NCBI RefSeq assembly: GCF_040954835.1
Contig: NC_090723.1
Location: forward strand, 2,056,001-2,120,000
Direction of reading: 5' to 3'
From: Lepisosteus oculatus
Taxonomy: Eukaryota; Chordata; Actinopteri; Semionotiformes; Lepisosteidae
DNA: 64,000 nucleotides
Under the pieces are notes generated by a model that saw only the letters and a program-made list of their open reading frames with translations, ran no database searches and was not told the origin of the DNA. Of this stretch, positions 24,801 to 35,590 are shown piece by piece. The position numbers and the translations under genes are program-made. Each line of letters begins with the position of its first letter. The first letter of the stretch is position 1.

Positions 24801-27800
24801 TGTGTGGAGTCTGCATGAATTGGATCAAGTAATGGAAAAATAACAGCAGTATCTTCAGTTGCTTTTTGTAACACCATTAAACTTAAAGAATATCTTAAAA
24901 ATGGGTAAAACCTCAGGGGTTCAATTAGTTGGCCCCTGGTAGCCATCCAGTGAGCTAGTTAGTTTTTTTTGTGAAGTAAATAAATAAATTAGGCACTTTA
25001 AAGCTGGATTGAAACATGAACCAGAAGACCTGAGCCCTTATACATCTGCTCGCTTGATAGTCCTCTCTATGATGTTTCACAGTTCCTGAAGCGCCAGGAC
25101 CTCCTGAATGTGTTGGCGAGAATGATGAGGCCGGCCTGTGACCAAGTGGTATGTAACTAGTCTCCTTTATTATCTCATCAGTACCTGTAAACACAAACAC
25201 CAGATCTGTAGGAAGTAAGATGAGAGTAGCTGACTTGTGACTTGTCACTTGTGTCCTCTGTGCTTACAAGGAACTACTGCAAGTGACAGTAGGTCACCCA
25301 TCACTGCTGTGTTGGTGTGCAGTTGGCCAATATGCTTCCAGGAGCTATTGCTAGATTGGAACGGTGATTCACATTATTTTCTGTACACTATAGAATCACT
25401 TACTTTGGGCTTCTGATTTTCCACAGCTCTCTTTTAATACATTTTTTTCCTGTTTCAAGACATTCATACATCTTAACCAAGCAAACTAGTAGAATTTAAT
25501 GTTTTGAATAAGCTTGTAAAATTCAATGAAGTTGTGCTGTGTTACTTGCTAACGGTATCCAGCAACTGAATAGAAATGTGCACCTTTTATAATGAGGGTG
25601 AAGAGGGGGCAGGTTACACTGAAAACCCGAGGTGCCAATTGTAACATCGAGGTTTGTTCATTATTTGCATTTGTAAAGTTTTGCTAGAGTAAATTGCAGA
25701 TTCAAACATGGTCAGAATGCACCAGCTAAGATTTGCTAGATCACCACGGATGAACAGATTTCCATCTCTTCCTGTCCCTTTCACAGCAAATCAAAGTCAC
25801 TCTGAACGACGAAGATATGGACACGTTCGTGTTTGCTGTGGGCACCAAGAAGGCTATGGCTCGGCTGCAGAAGGAGATGCAGGACTTGGTGAGTAAGATG
25901 GCCGGATCTTTCCAAGAAAACAAACAGCTCCTTAGGAAACAGCCGAGATCAGATGAAGAATGTGGAGAAGAACAATTCCAAGTTTTGACTGCAAAAAGTG
26001 ATTAGGCTAGTGAATATACCCCAGTGCTATGTGTGTGGCCTTGTATCTGATGCTTTAAACATCTTTGTTCTTCATTAGAGTGAGTTCTGCAGCGACAAGC
26101 CCAAATCAGGAGCCAAGTTTGGGCTGCCAGAGTTCCTGGCCATTCTGTCCGAGATGGGAGAGGTGACAGAGGGAGTCATGGACAATAAGGTAAAACTGGG
26201 AAGAGGCTGAATGTGCTGCTATACAGACTGTCCATATTGTCTTGACACAGTATTCAATCTCTGCATTATCTGCATATGATAATTGCTGTGTGCATATTGC
26301 AGAGGTAGGTAATTGAGACAAAAAAAACACTTGTATATAGAGAACAAGCTTTTAATGCTTTTTACCAATACAAGGAGGCCTGATCTTGAAATGAACTGAT
26401 AAATCTTGAATTTTTTTATCCCCGAGTTTTGTATTTCTTTTAGACGTCAGAGAATACTAGCACAAACACTGTACTGCTCATTACTGTTAGCCTGTAAAAT
26501 ATACGTCTCCCATTACAGTATGTGTGGTTTATATAGTTTTATGATGTGCATGGTTGGCAATTTAGTAGTTGTCATCCACACTTTTATTCTTTCGTTATTA
26601 AACTTTTGTTTTTCAGTTATCATCTCTATTCAGACTACCAAAAAAATACACTATATAATATCAAATCTGTTCTTGACTTTAATCATTTAAAAGTCTTCCG
26701 TGATTTGGGAGAGGTGACTGTGGTTGTTTCCTGTTGCTTCTTTGCAGATGGTACATTTCCTCACCAATCATGCCGACAAAATTGAGTCCATCCATTTCTC
26801 GGACCAATTCTCTGGTCCAAAACTTATGCAAGAGTAAGTTTCTTTCAAGTATTTCTTAAACAAAATATTTATACAGAAAAAAGACTCCTGTCAGTCTAGC
26901 TGGAATATTGAAATTTTCTCTTTGTACCTTTGTCTCACATCAAATACACAAGCAGGTTTTCAAATTCCAAATCACTAGATGTTACTAATGAACAATTATA
27001 GCTGTAATTTGTTTTCCAATTAGCAGATGTGTTGCTAGAACAGACACCTGCTGTGTTGCCAGCAATTCAGATGACAGCACGCCTGTGTGCGCACAGCCAA
27101 TGACACTGTATTATCTGAAGTGTAATTGTAAGTTATGTGCTGGTGCAGATGAGCATAAGGAAGATAAATTATGAAGTTTATTTATTTATATTTAAATTAT
27201 ATGTGCAGTATACAAATTTTCAATAAATTGAAAAGAATTTGCATGCTTTTAAGGAAATTGCCATTGGGGGTGAGAAGCACACTGGTTAACCTAATACTGA
27301 AAACACACTCTTCATGTACCTGCTGAATGTATTTTGTCAGGAAGCAATGCCTTGTGTGCTTCCGAGTGATTCATACCTCTGTATTCTTGTTTTTAAGAGA
27401 GGGACAACCCTTAAAACTGCCTGAGACTAAGAAGACACTACTGTTTACATTTAATGGTAAGGGCTGGATTTTTGTGCTATATTTTCCATTTTGTATAAAT
27501 TGACAATTGGTATATTTATGTTCAATTTTAGTCATTTTTAATACAAGGGGCCTTTTACAATTGTTTTTAAAAGCCTAAATCCCTAATTTACTGACATGAG
27601 GTAATTGAGAGCAAATTCTTGTTTACAATGAAACTCTGTAGACCTGTTTATACATCAGGATATTTACTGGAGCTGCAGTAAATTTGAGTGAAGCACTTTG
27701 ATTAAGGGTATCCCAATATCCCAGTCAGGAACCCATCATTCCGTTGGCCAGAGAACGGAGCCCTAACCTACCACTCCACTCAGCTGTATTACACTAACTG

Positions 27801-30410
27801 AGAAAAAAATGCTTCCACTATATGGGTATTTTGGTTAATAAGCACGCTTGACAAGGCCACATTATTTTGTGTTTTTAATGATTCTACTGTGTCTTGTCTA
27901 CCATGTACACCAAATGGAACAGGCAAAAATTCATTCCATGATAAAAGGTGAAGAACTTTCCCTCAGTCCCTCACACCTGAGGAAGGCTCCACGGATGAAA
28001 TGTAGTTTTGTTTACCTTTCAGCTTGACTTGAACCTGTACCTGTGCAGTGTACGCATAGTGACACAGCTCCCTACTCGATCGTGTGCATCACACGCTGCA
28101 GGTGCTTTGCATTGACGTTAAATGATAAACAACTGGTGATTCTGAATTGGGTGGGTAACAAAAAAAAAAAGGCTGAGATTACAAAATAAAAAAGCGAACC
28201 ACTCAACTATCTGAGGCCTGGGGTGGAATGATATCCCAGTGGCTCCGCAGGGTACTGGCCGGGGGGTCAGGCACCCCAGTTCTGACAATCAGGTCTGGTC
28301 TTCGCAGTGCCTGGGATGGGCAACACTTCGCCCAAAGACATGGAGACCCTTCTTCCACTGATGAACATGGTTATCTACAGCCTTGACAAGGTCAAGAAGT
28401 TCCGGCTCAACAGGGAGGTGAGTGGAACCTCGGGACGCGAGTTTCACACGGATGGTTTTTTTTACTATCCGTGTTCCTGTGGGTCCCCTCCGGGTGCCCC
28501 GGTTTCCTCCCACAGTCCAAAGGCGTACCTTGATTTGAGTGCTTCTTTTATACATCAGAGCAAGTATTTAAATAGTGGAACACAATACGATTCTTGATTT
28601 AGAATTAAAGTGATTTGCAATCCATAACCTTTCTTTTCCTAGTTGTGAATTACATGGGTACGTTTTTTTATATATATATAGTTTGCTACCTAGATGTGTA
28701 ACACTTTGTTATAACAGACCTTTATTCATTGTGTGGGAGCGTTGGATAATTCGAAATGGGACTGGTAAGCTAATTCTTTTGAGCTATAGCAATTCACCCT
28801 GCACGTAACAGAACAGCTGTCACTAATACTGAAGTCTACAGAAAGTCGTTGTAAAGACAGACTTTGGGAGATTTCGGCGTCGGATCACTTTCACTGTACA
28901 ACAGACTTCGCAGCGGTGTGCAGCCTTCTCGCACCGCAGCCAAGCTTTTCTGGAGCAGGTGTTTCCCTTGCAGACATTAACTGAATATACTGACGGATGA
29001 CCGTATTTAAATGTTTAGAAGCGATGCAAATCTTAAACAAAGCAACATTGCAAGCGTGTTAGCACGACTGTCTTTCCCTCTGATATTCATTTTGGAGTTT
29101 TCAGAGTTCAGTGGACAATACTCAGTTCAGGCGTACCTGCGCCACTGACGTCTTGCTCTGCCTAGTCGGCGAGGAGCAGCTGAGCGCTGCAGCATTGCTG
29201 TGCGTGCGCTCCTAGCCCCGCTGTGTGACGTTGCAGGGGAAGCAGAAGGCCGACAAGAACCGCGCACGCGTGGAGGAGAACTTCCTGAAGCTGACGCACG
29301 CTCAGCGCCAGGAGGCGGCCCAGTCGCGCCGCGAGGAGAAGAAGAGAGCCGAGAAGGAGAGGATCATGAACGAGGAGGACCCGGAGAGACAGCGGCGCCT
29401 GGAGGTGGGGATGAATTGACAGTTTCACTCTTGGCGTCGGGCTGTATTTGAGCAGTTGTGTCTAGTACACATTACATTGAAATGTAGAATTATTGCTTTG
29501 GAAAATAACCATACTAAAGTAATGCGTATATAGTGTATTTGTTTTAGGCCTGATGCATTTGAGTTTTTTTTTACTAGGCTGGAATCTGTCAATGCACTGC
29601 TGTGTAGTTGAAAGGAACATCCATGAATATACCTCATTTATGAGATGGACGCACTTTGCAAGTGAAATTAACTGAATGGCCTCAGTCTTGAGTGAAGAGA
29701 AATCCCAATCTCAGGCTCCCAGCTGATCAGAACACTGGGGGGTGATAGAGATTGGACTGCCTTGCAGAACACACATCTCCCATTCATACAGTATGTTGGA
29801 GAGCCATTGTAACTTCTGGTTCTACCCTGCTGAGCTCTGAAAGGTTTCTCCAGATTAATTTCTTAATTGAGGTTGACAGGTTTTCTTCTTCTGTACTCAA
29901 ACTGTTTTCACCTAATTCTAAAACCTGCAGGGTTATTTACCCCTGACTATTGAGCAGGGCGTTTGGTGCCAGATGAATAGTCTGCAGTTTAATGGAGTTG
30001 AAATCATGTGCCGCAGTCAATAGACTGCTTCTGTTTTTGTAGAAACATGAATTAGATGAGTATTCTCCCATGAGAATATTTTTTTAAAACATACAGAAAT
30101 TACCTTTAAATAATGTTACATTGTGGATTTCCCTGTAGCTAAAAACAAAACTGGGACCAAACTCCTTATTTCAACAGAAGTTTCTGCACAAGACAACATT
30201 CTGAGCTGTGACAAACACCTGGTTTACTTGAGCCAGTGTTATTCTAATGGGGTTCCAGTGTGAGTGGGACGAACCCTTGCTGATCCAGTATGCTGTCTTT
30301 CTCTTCTCTCTCCTCCTCCTGGCCTGCAGGAGGCCGCACTGCGCCGGGAGCAGAAGAAGATGGAGAAGAAGCAGATGAAGATGAAGCAGATCAAGGTGAA
30401 AGCCATGTGA
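21598..30410 (+). CDS. ccdc47: CCDC47 (calumin), PAT-complex subunit of the ER multipass translocon, complete, 12 coding exons
   Basis: The joined exons give 475 aa (human 483). Order: signal peptide (about 1-22), acidic luminal domain rich in Asp/Glu (about 23-115), one transmembrane helix (about 130-148, [19 protein letters not shown]), a globular cytosolic domain, and a highly charged C-terminal coiled coil (about 394-475) ending [12 protein letters not shown]47 pairs with Asterix (WDR83OS) in the PAT complex, which shields hydrophilic transmembrane segments during membrane-protein insertion. The C-terminal helices reach the ribosome. It also binds calcium with low affinity through the acidic luminal part. 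The start is chosen at MGKPFL because an acceptor, TGTTTCCAG, lies 8 nt before it and it opens directly into the signal peptide. Intron phases agree throughout. The length shortfall lies mostly in the acidic region. Confidence 0.97.
22506..22595 (+). CDS. ccdc47: ccdc47 coding exon 3
   Basis: Encodes 30 residues, [17 protein letters not shown] through PIHILT, the end of the acidic domain. Acceptor TCTTGCAG and donor ACG|GTATGA. Confidence 0.93.
23090..23264 (+). CDS. ccdc47: ccdc47 coding exon 4 (transmembrane helix)
   Basis: Encodes [20 protein letters not shown] through [10 protein letters not shown], including the single membrane span. Acceptor CTCCCAG and donor G|GTGAGA, phase 1. Confidence 0.97.
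23943..24064 (+). CDS. ccdc47: ccdc47 coding exon 5
   Basis: Encodes [20 protein letters not shown] through [10 protein letters not shown]. Acceptor TTTTTGCCAG and donor AAG|GTAAAG, phase 0. Confidence 0.97.
25083..25148 (+). CDS. ccdc47: ccdc47 coding exon 6
   Basis: Encodes the 22 residues [15 protein letters not shown] and RPACDQV. Acceptor TTTCACAG and donor GTG|GTATGT. Confidence 0.96.
25787..25888 (+). CDS. ccdc47: ccdc47 coding exon 7
   Basis: Encodes 34 residues, [19 protein letters not shown] through LQKEMQDL. Acceptor TTTCACAG and donor TTG|GTGAGT. Confidence 0.97.
26079..26189 (+). CDS. ccdc47: ccdc47 coding exon 8
   Basis: Encodes 37 residues, [19 protein letters not shown] through EGVMDNK. 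Acceptor TTCATTAG and donor AAG|GTAAAA. Confidence 0.97.
26748..26833 (+). CDS. ccdc47: ccdc47 coding exon 9
   Basis: Encodes [20 protein letters not shown] through KLMQ plus a split codon. Acceptor CTTTGCAG and donor GA|GTAAGT, phase 2. Confidence 0.97.
27398..27456 (+). CDS. ccdc47: ccdc47 coding exon 10
   Basis: Encodes [20 protein letters not shown]. Acceptor TTTTTAAG and donor G|GTAAGG, phase 1. Small exon fixed by frame and homology. Confidence 0.96.
27965..28035 (+). repeat. Dispersed repeat, 'CACACCTGAAGAAGGCTCCAC' family, copy 2
   Basis: TCACACCTGAGGAAGGCTCC followed by a diverged tail with TTTCAGCTTGACTTGAACC. It lies in ccdc47 intron 10 and is related to the copies at 15.5 and 59.2 kb. 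Confidence 0.6.
28308..28417 (+). CDS. ccdc47: ccdc47 coding exon 11
   Basis: Encodes [20 protein letters not shown] through KKFRLNRE. Acceptor TCTTCGCAG and donor GAG|GTGAGT, phase 0. Confidence 0.97.
28478..28525 (+). repeat. SINE body fragment in ccdc47 intron 11
   Basis: CCTCCGGGTGCCCCGGTTTC followed by CTCCCACAGTCCAAAGG is the diagnostic middle part of the fish SINE present in full at 31.8 kb. Confidence 0.7.
29237..29404 (+). CDS. ccdc47: ccdc47 coding exon 12 (charged coiled coil)
   Basis: Encodes 56 residues, [20 protein letters not shown] through ERQRRLE, a Lys/Arg/Glu-rich helix. Acceptor GTTGCAG and a weaker donor GAG|GTGGGG. The exon is much more GC-rich than its flanks. Confidence 0.97.
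30330..30410 (+). CDS. ccdc47: ccdc47 terminal coding exon 13
   Basis: Encodes [20 protein letters not shown] and IKVKAM, then TGA. Acceptor GGCCTGCAG behind a C/T-rich tract. Confidence 0.97.
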   Translation, partial: EAALRREQKKMEKKQMKMKQIKVKAM

Positions 30411-31470
30411 AGACCACCCAGTCCCAGCACTGAGAGACGACACAGCCTGTCTCCATCTTCCAGCTCCGATGGGATATTGATGCTATTATGGTGGTCATGT
30501 ATCTGCCATAGTGTTGTGTATATTTCTTTAGGTGCTCTGCCTATAAAAAACAAATGCTAAATAGAAGAGTACTAATTTTATCTTTCAGATGAACTGTTGG
30601 TGTCTAATTCTTCTTTTTACTTTGGAAGTTCTTCAGATAGTGTCACCTGTTAAATTTTTTATATTTAATACTATTTCAATATTTGAGCAGGAGACATTGT
30701 CTGGTGGAATGACTCAGGTGGAATACATTGAAACAACTGAGAATGCATGCATAAATCACGGTGAATAATTCATTCATAGATCATAGGCTTAATTGCTGTT
30801 AGCTTGAGGTGTGCATTAATTGCTTTCCTAAAATGTACACATTTTCAGATTTGAACAAGAATGTGTACAGTTACACTGAATGGTTTGAGCTTTTTATGTA
30901 CATATCAGACTGAGGAGCAATGAACTAAAAATAATATAAAGAAGGTGTGAAAAGTTTTAATTCTATAAAGACATTTTTACCAGTTTATCTGTTTGTGACA
31001 AGGCCAAAAGAGCAATAGACCACTCACTCATCTGTTAGGTTGTGAAGAAGCAACATTTTTGATAAATGCTTTTGTGAACTTTATCTAAATTTGAAAAATA
31101 GGGTTGCATGTGCTTTTTGTCAACACTACTTCATACTCATACTGTCAACAAAAGCATTAACACCATTGGGAAGAGTTTGTCAGAAAGTATTTGTCCAGGA
31201 ATACTGCGTTTGAAATTAAATCTTTTAAAGTTTTTCATTTGATTTTCTTTTTTTACACATGGTAATGTGAAATAAACAGAACCATTGTAATAGCAGTCAA
31301 TTGCCCATGTGGAATGGCATGAAAGACTACTGGTCCAGATTCTAACATTCAGGGGTGTAAAGAAAAGTTGGCAACTTTATAATAAATATTGATCATTTGT
31401 CTAAAACTGACTTGATGGCTCTTTGTGTAGGTGCACAACTCTGACTGTAATAAAGTTACAGGCTCCACAA
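30411..31470 (+). other. ccdc47: ccdc47 3' UTR
   Basis: AT-rich sequence follows the stop. AATAAA hexamers lie at 31271-31276, 31381-31386 and 31449-31454, so the transcript probably ends between about 31.29 and 31.48 kb. No further exon is expected because the coding sequence is complete. Confidence 0.7.
31271..31454 (+). terminator. Three ccdc47 poly(A) signals
   Basis: AATAAA occurs three times within 184 bp, 0.86-1.04 kb after the stop. Alternative poly(A) choice would change the UTR by less than 200 nt. Confidence 0.6.
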
Positions 31471-33920
31471 AGATACAACCACAGGCTCGCTTTTAAGACT
31501 GGGATTTTTTTAGTGCCTCCTGATTTCTGTGAACTAGGGTTCCAAGTAAAAAATACAAAGATTTCCAATGACTAAAATCAGATGCTGCTTTTGAACAACA
31601 GAATTTGGGAGCCAGACTGGCATCAGAATTTTCCCTTAATGCAAAGCATGCTCGCTAAAGTGTCTAATCTGGCAAAATGGCAAAAAAGAGCTGCTTAAAA
31701 TGAAGATGCTTCCTTTTTGCATCAAAATTGCTTTTGGTTGACAAACACAATTTGCGGCACAATCCTAGGTTCAGTTCCAGGCCTGGGGTGCCATCTGCAT
31801 GGAGTTTGTATGTTCACCCTGTTTCTGCATGGGTTTACTCCAGATGCTCTAGTTTCCTCTCACTGCCCAAAAATATACTGGTAGGTTAATTGGCTTCTGG
31901 GAAAATTGGTGTGTGTGTGTGTGTATTTGTCTGGGTGTGCCCTGTGGTGGACTGGCATCCCCTCCAGGGTGTATCCCCCCTTGCTCCCATTGCTCACTGG
32001 GATAGGCTCCAGCTCCCTCATGACCCTGAATTGGAGAAACATTCAGAAAATGGATGTGTGGATGGGTGGCAGCCCAAAAGGAAAGGAAACATGCTTTCCT
32101 CTTGTACATCTTCCATCCTTCAGTTGTGGAAGTAAGAATCCTTTACAAAACACAGCCCTTGTGCCTATTTGTGTTCTTGGAGGGAACATGTGCAGACAGA
32201 TACAAGGTCCAGGTGGCACCAGAGTGAGCCCATCTCAGCAGCTACGAGGAAGAGGGCTGTATTAACAATTGGCTATCTCTGCACTGCAGTTGTTTCTCAA
32301 CAATCTACCTATTTCTTAAAAGCTTTATTTATACTTAAGATACCAAAACCTTTTGAAAGGAGTTAAACTTTTATAGCGGATCAGGTTCTTCTTTCATCTT
32401 TGTGTAATGCTTGGATAGTAAAGCAGAACCCACAACAATTACTCCAAAATAGTTAAAATAATTCAATTTCTATTTCAATGCAATTTTGCAAGTGACTTCT
32501 CACTAAGCAAATAGGATGTCTTTTTCATGTGATCCATGGAAAGGCTCATTCACCTTGAAAATTTTAGCATAAAGCTTTTGAGAAAGCTAGTACTGATTAT
32601 ACTCCCATATATTTGAAATAAAAAACAAAACTTTACATCAGTAGGTTATGCTGGAAAAAAAAGGCATTTTTATACCCAAGGAAAGAGTCTTCTCCACTGA
32701 GCCTGGCAACTAAAACACCATATAGCCCTCCTGTCCAGCACCTGTGATGCCCCTCAGTACAATCAAAGCTATTTTCCTCAAGCTCACTGGCCTGTAAGCC
32801 AGCCATACACTAAAGAAATTCTCTCCCTCCCTGGAGCTTTGACTTTTCCTGCTTCTGAACTGGAACCTAGATACAGACTTAACACCTTTGCCTCCTACCT
32901 GTTCTTATTAGCCTCTTAATTAGCCAAGAGAGGTGGCCAATTCCTCACAGAGCCAATGCCGAAGCTCCTTTCCCACATGTGGAATTTCAGTCCCTCTGAG
33001 TGCTAATTAATCCAACCAGGTGTGCCCCATTGTACAGGTTTTTCCAATTAATAAAGGTCTTCCACAAAGCAAACAAATCTGATCTGTCCTGTTGAACACC
33101 TAACCTGCTGTTTTATTATGGCATAGATCTCACTCTAATGCCTTTATCAAAGTACCATCAGAAAATGCTCTGCCAATATTTCTCCTTGGGTTTGAGGAAG
33201 GCTGTTTTGCTTTATTGCACAGAAAAGACCTGCTGTATTTGAATGGCTGACTTTGTCAAGTCTTCTAGTGATGTGTAGGAAAGTGGCTTATAAACAACTC
33301 TCCCAGTATAATGAAACTCAGCTCCAAGCCTGGACTCACTCAATCCCTGCTGTTTTGAGATACAGGACAAGACTGGCAATAATGATGCAGGCATGGTTTC
33401 GAGAATAAATGTGGTAACAATGATCCCTAACCTCATCCCAAACCCTCAACCTAGCTCATTCTCTGTAGTGTAAAATCCTGTTATGTTCCTTGTTTTTGGT
33501 TTCTTTTTACTAAAATGCAAATGTTACACTCAAAACAATGGGATTTTCTTGAGCCTTGTTCCAAACCACTCTTCTAACTACATACTGTATAAAGAACACT
33601 TTGAAAAAGGTGTTGTGTTACCTTAAAATGCTTTTTTTATATTTACAGACTAGCAGTTTCAAGACAGTAAACCATCAACATTGTGTCTTGCTGCGTCTGG
33701 AGTCATTAGTGAGGGAAGAGAACTTCCATTTTACTCTCTTTCATGGCTGCCAGAGTTCTGCTCACATTTCCTCCAAACAAGTACCTCCATGCCATCTTTA
33801 TCAGTTCATGACAAACAGCAGCCGCCAAAGCAACACCACAGGCCCCTTCCTGGTTGTGTGGTTCAAATGTTAGTTATTTAATTGAAAAAGATGAATATCA
33901 GACAATATTGTGGTATAAAA
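31471..33920. other. Convergent intergenic stretch between ccdc47 and fmnl1
   Basis: No exon recognised. It holds a nearly full SINE at about 31.8-32.1 kb. A C/T-rich stretch at 32.7-33.1 kb looks like an unclassified diverged repeat. The remainder is AT-rich. Confidence 0.5.
31755..32062 (+). repeat. Near-complete tRNA-derived SINE with GT microsatellite and GGATGG tail
   Basis: Ordered parts: a B-box-like GGTTCAGTTCCAGG, then TGGAGTTTGTATGTTC, then GGTAGGTTAATTGGCTTC, then a (GT)n run at 31909-31924. These are followed by GTGGACTGGCATCCCCTCC, GGGATAGGCTCCAGCTCC, and the end AAAATGGATGTGTGGATGGG. This is the longest copy of the family in the window. Confidence 0.8.
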
Positions 33921-33925
33921 TTATT

Positions 33926-33931
33926 TTTATT
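33926..33931 (-). terminator. Candidate fmnl1 poly(A) signal
   Basis: AATAAA on the minus strand, the last strong hexamer before the convergent intergenic stretch. Use is inferred. Confidence 0.4.
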
Positions 33932-35486
33932 AGTCCAAAACTCTTTAAAGAAAGAAAAGTACAAAAAAAATAACAAAGATAGCTTTTAAAAAATGCCTGG
34001 GGTAACTCTTGCTTGATTTAAAAAAGCATTAATTGTACAAATGATGTTCTAGCACCTGGACAAAGAAGCTCTGCCTGTGCAATCTTGTGTCTCAGAAAAG
34101 CCCAGGCAAACCAGCGATCACAGAATTGACGGCAGCCAATTACAGTTTTCAAGCCAGGTACATTTCCCATTTCTAAGTAAAATACAATACAGCCTGTACA
34201 TGTAAGAAGTCTTCCACTTGTTCATTTATTATTTACCATTCAGAAATTAAACTTCAGTGATGAGATGTGCTGTGGTTATTATGAGTAGCTAATTCTCATG
34301 AAATATTGGAAAATATTGAAAAATATTTTTAAATACAGTTGTCAAAGGCGTTTATATTACAATCTATAGAGTATGTTTAAAGGGAGCAAGCTTAGTGCTG
34401 CTATGTCTTACAAGGATAAAACAGACAGCCCAAATGTTTCAAAGCTCTATGGACAGGTGTTGTAGGTGTCATTAATCTCTAACCTGCTGAACGAAGATGG
34501 TAATGCTAATCAATTAGTTATATAGTAAACCTGATAAGAATCAGTATCTGAAAGAGAAACCAGAGACACTGTAGTCATCCAGGTTAGGATTTCAGACACC
34601 TGCCCTCTACAGTTAAAGTTTGCTGTCCAGAAATGAGAAATACAGGCTAAACATTTTCAATAAATATCTTATGGACTGATCTTCTTTTTCTTAAACACAG
34701 AGTTACAGTTAGCTTTTGTTTCCCTCTTCAGTTGCATAAGAGAATTTATAAATATATATGTCTGTTTCAAGTGTCAGCTGAAAATGTATGACTTCCAGTT
34801 GGATATTTTTACTTGAAGTGTTTTGAGGACCGTTCCTGTTTTACGGATCTATGTATATTTGTACTGTGTTGGATACTTTGTAGGCCAAGACTCTCTTAAA
34901 GTTATTTTTAAGAGTAGGCAAGACCAGATATCCTTGGCTTATCAAAATAATTTACCTTTATTTTAATGTATTTAGTGATTTCATTGCGAAGACCGCAGAT
35001 TAATTTCAAACCCAAAAGTTCAAAAGTTATTTTTGCAATAAATGTACGTCATTGTGTGTCTTAAAAGAGTAAATATTATGTTTATCCACATTGGGTTTAA
35101 TAAGGTGTACCTGTATATATTATATACCTATGCCTGCATTGGGCATTTTATTAAATAACTTTGATATCTTGAGGTAGCCTTGGTCTAACCAAGTTGCTTC
35201 CTATGATCAGCCTCACATTTAAAATTACATCTTTAGTACTGTAATGGGAAATAAGAGTCACTCTGTGCTCAAAATACAGCGCATTTTTAAATAGGAATCT
35301 TCGGAGTTGTCAATGTTTTCCAGGTCTGATCACAATCAGCTCCATTGGAAATAGAAGCCAGTTCAAGAACCAGACTGGGGACTCTGATAAAAGCACTTCC
35401 CTCGTGGAAGAACAGGTCACATAGGCAATGCCTGTAACTGGTCATTGGCATACAGAGGCTGCAGGTGGCTGTGCACTGGGTCCAGG
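33926..35486 (-). other. fmnl1: fmnl1 3' UTR
   Basis: Minus-strand AT-rich sequence follows the distal fmnl1 stop. AATAAA (minus) at 33926-33931 is a good distal poly(A) signal, giving a UTR of about 1.55 kb. Other hexamers may exist inside, so the end is an estimate. Confidence 0.5.
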
Positions 35487-35590
35487 TCACAGGGAGATGT
35501 CCGAGGAGACCTGGAGCTGTTGTCCATTGGTTCGCTTCTTGGCGCTGCGCCGGCCTCCGTCTGTTCTTCTGTACGGCTGGTTCCTCAGGT
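35487..35590 (-). CDS. fmnl1: fmnl1 alternative terminal coding exon 26B
   Basis: Joined to exon 25 in the same phase it gives [20 protein letters not shown] and ends LQVSSDISL, then TGA. The LRNQPYRR type of tail is known from alternative FMNL2 and FMNL3 isoforms. Acceptor CCTCTCTCCAG. The DAD Leu is kept, and the following sequence is richer in Arg/Lys than in 26A. Confidence 0.9.

Noticed and set aside
30239-30553. Minus-strand hydrophobic 104-aa open frame opposite the ccdc47 end
   Set aside because: It is antisense to the Lys/Glu-rich terminal exon, whose complement gives Phe/Leu/Ser runs; no independent support.
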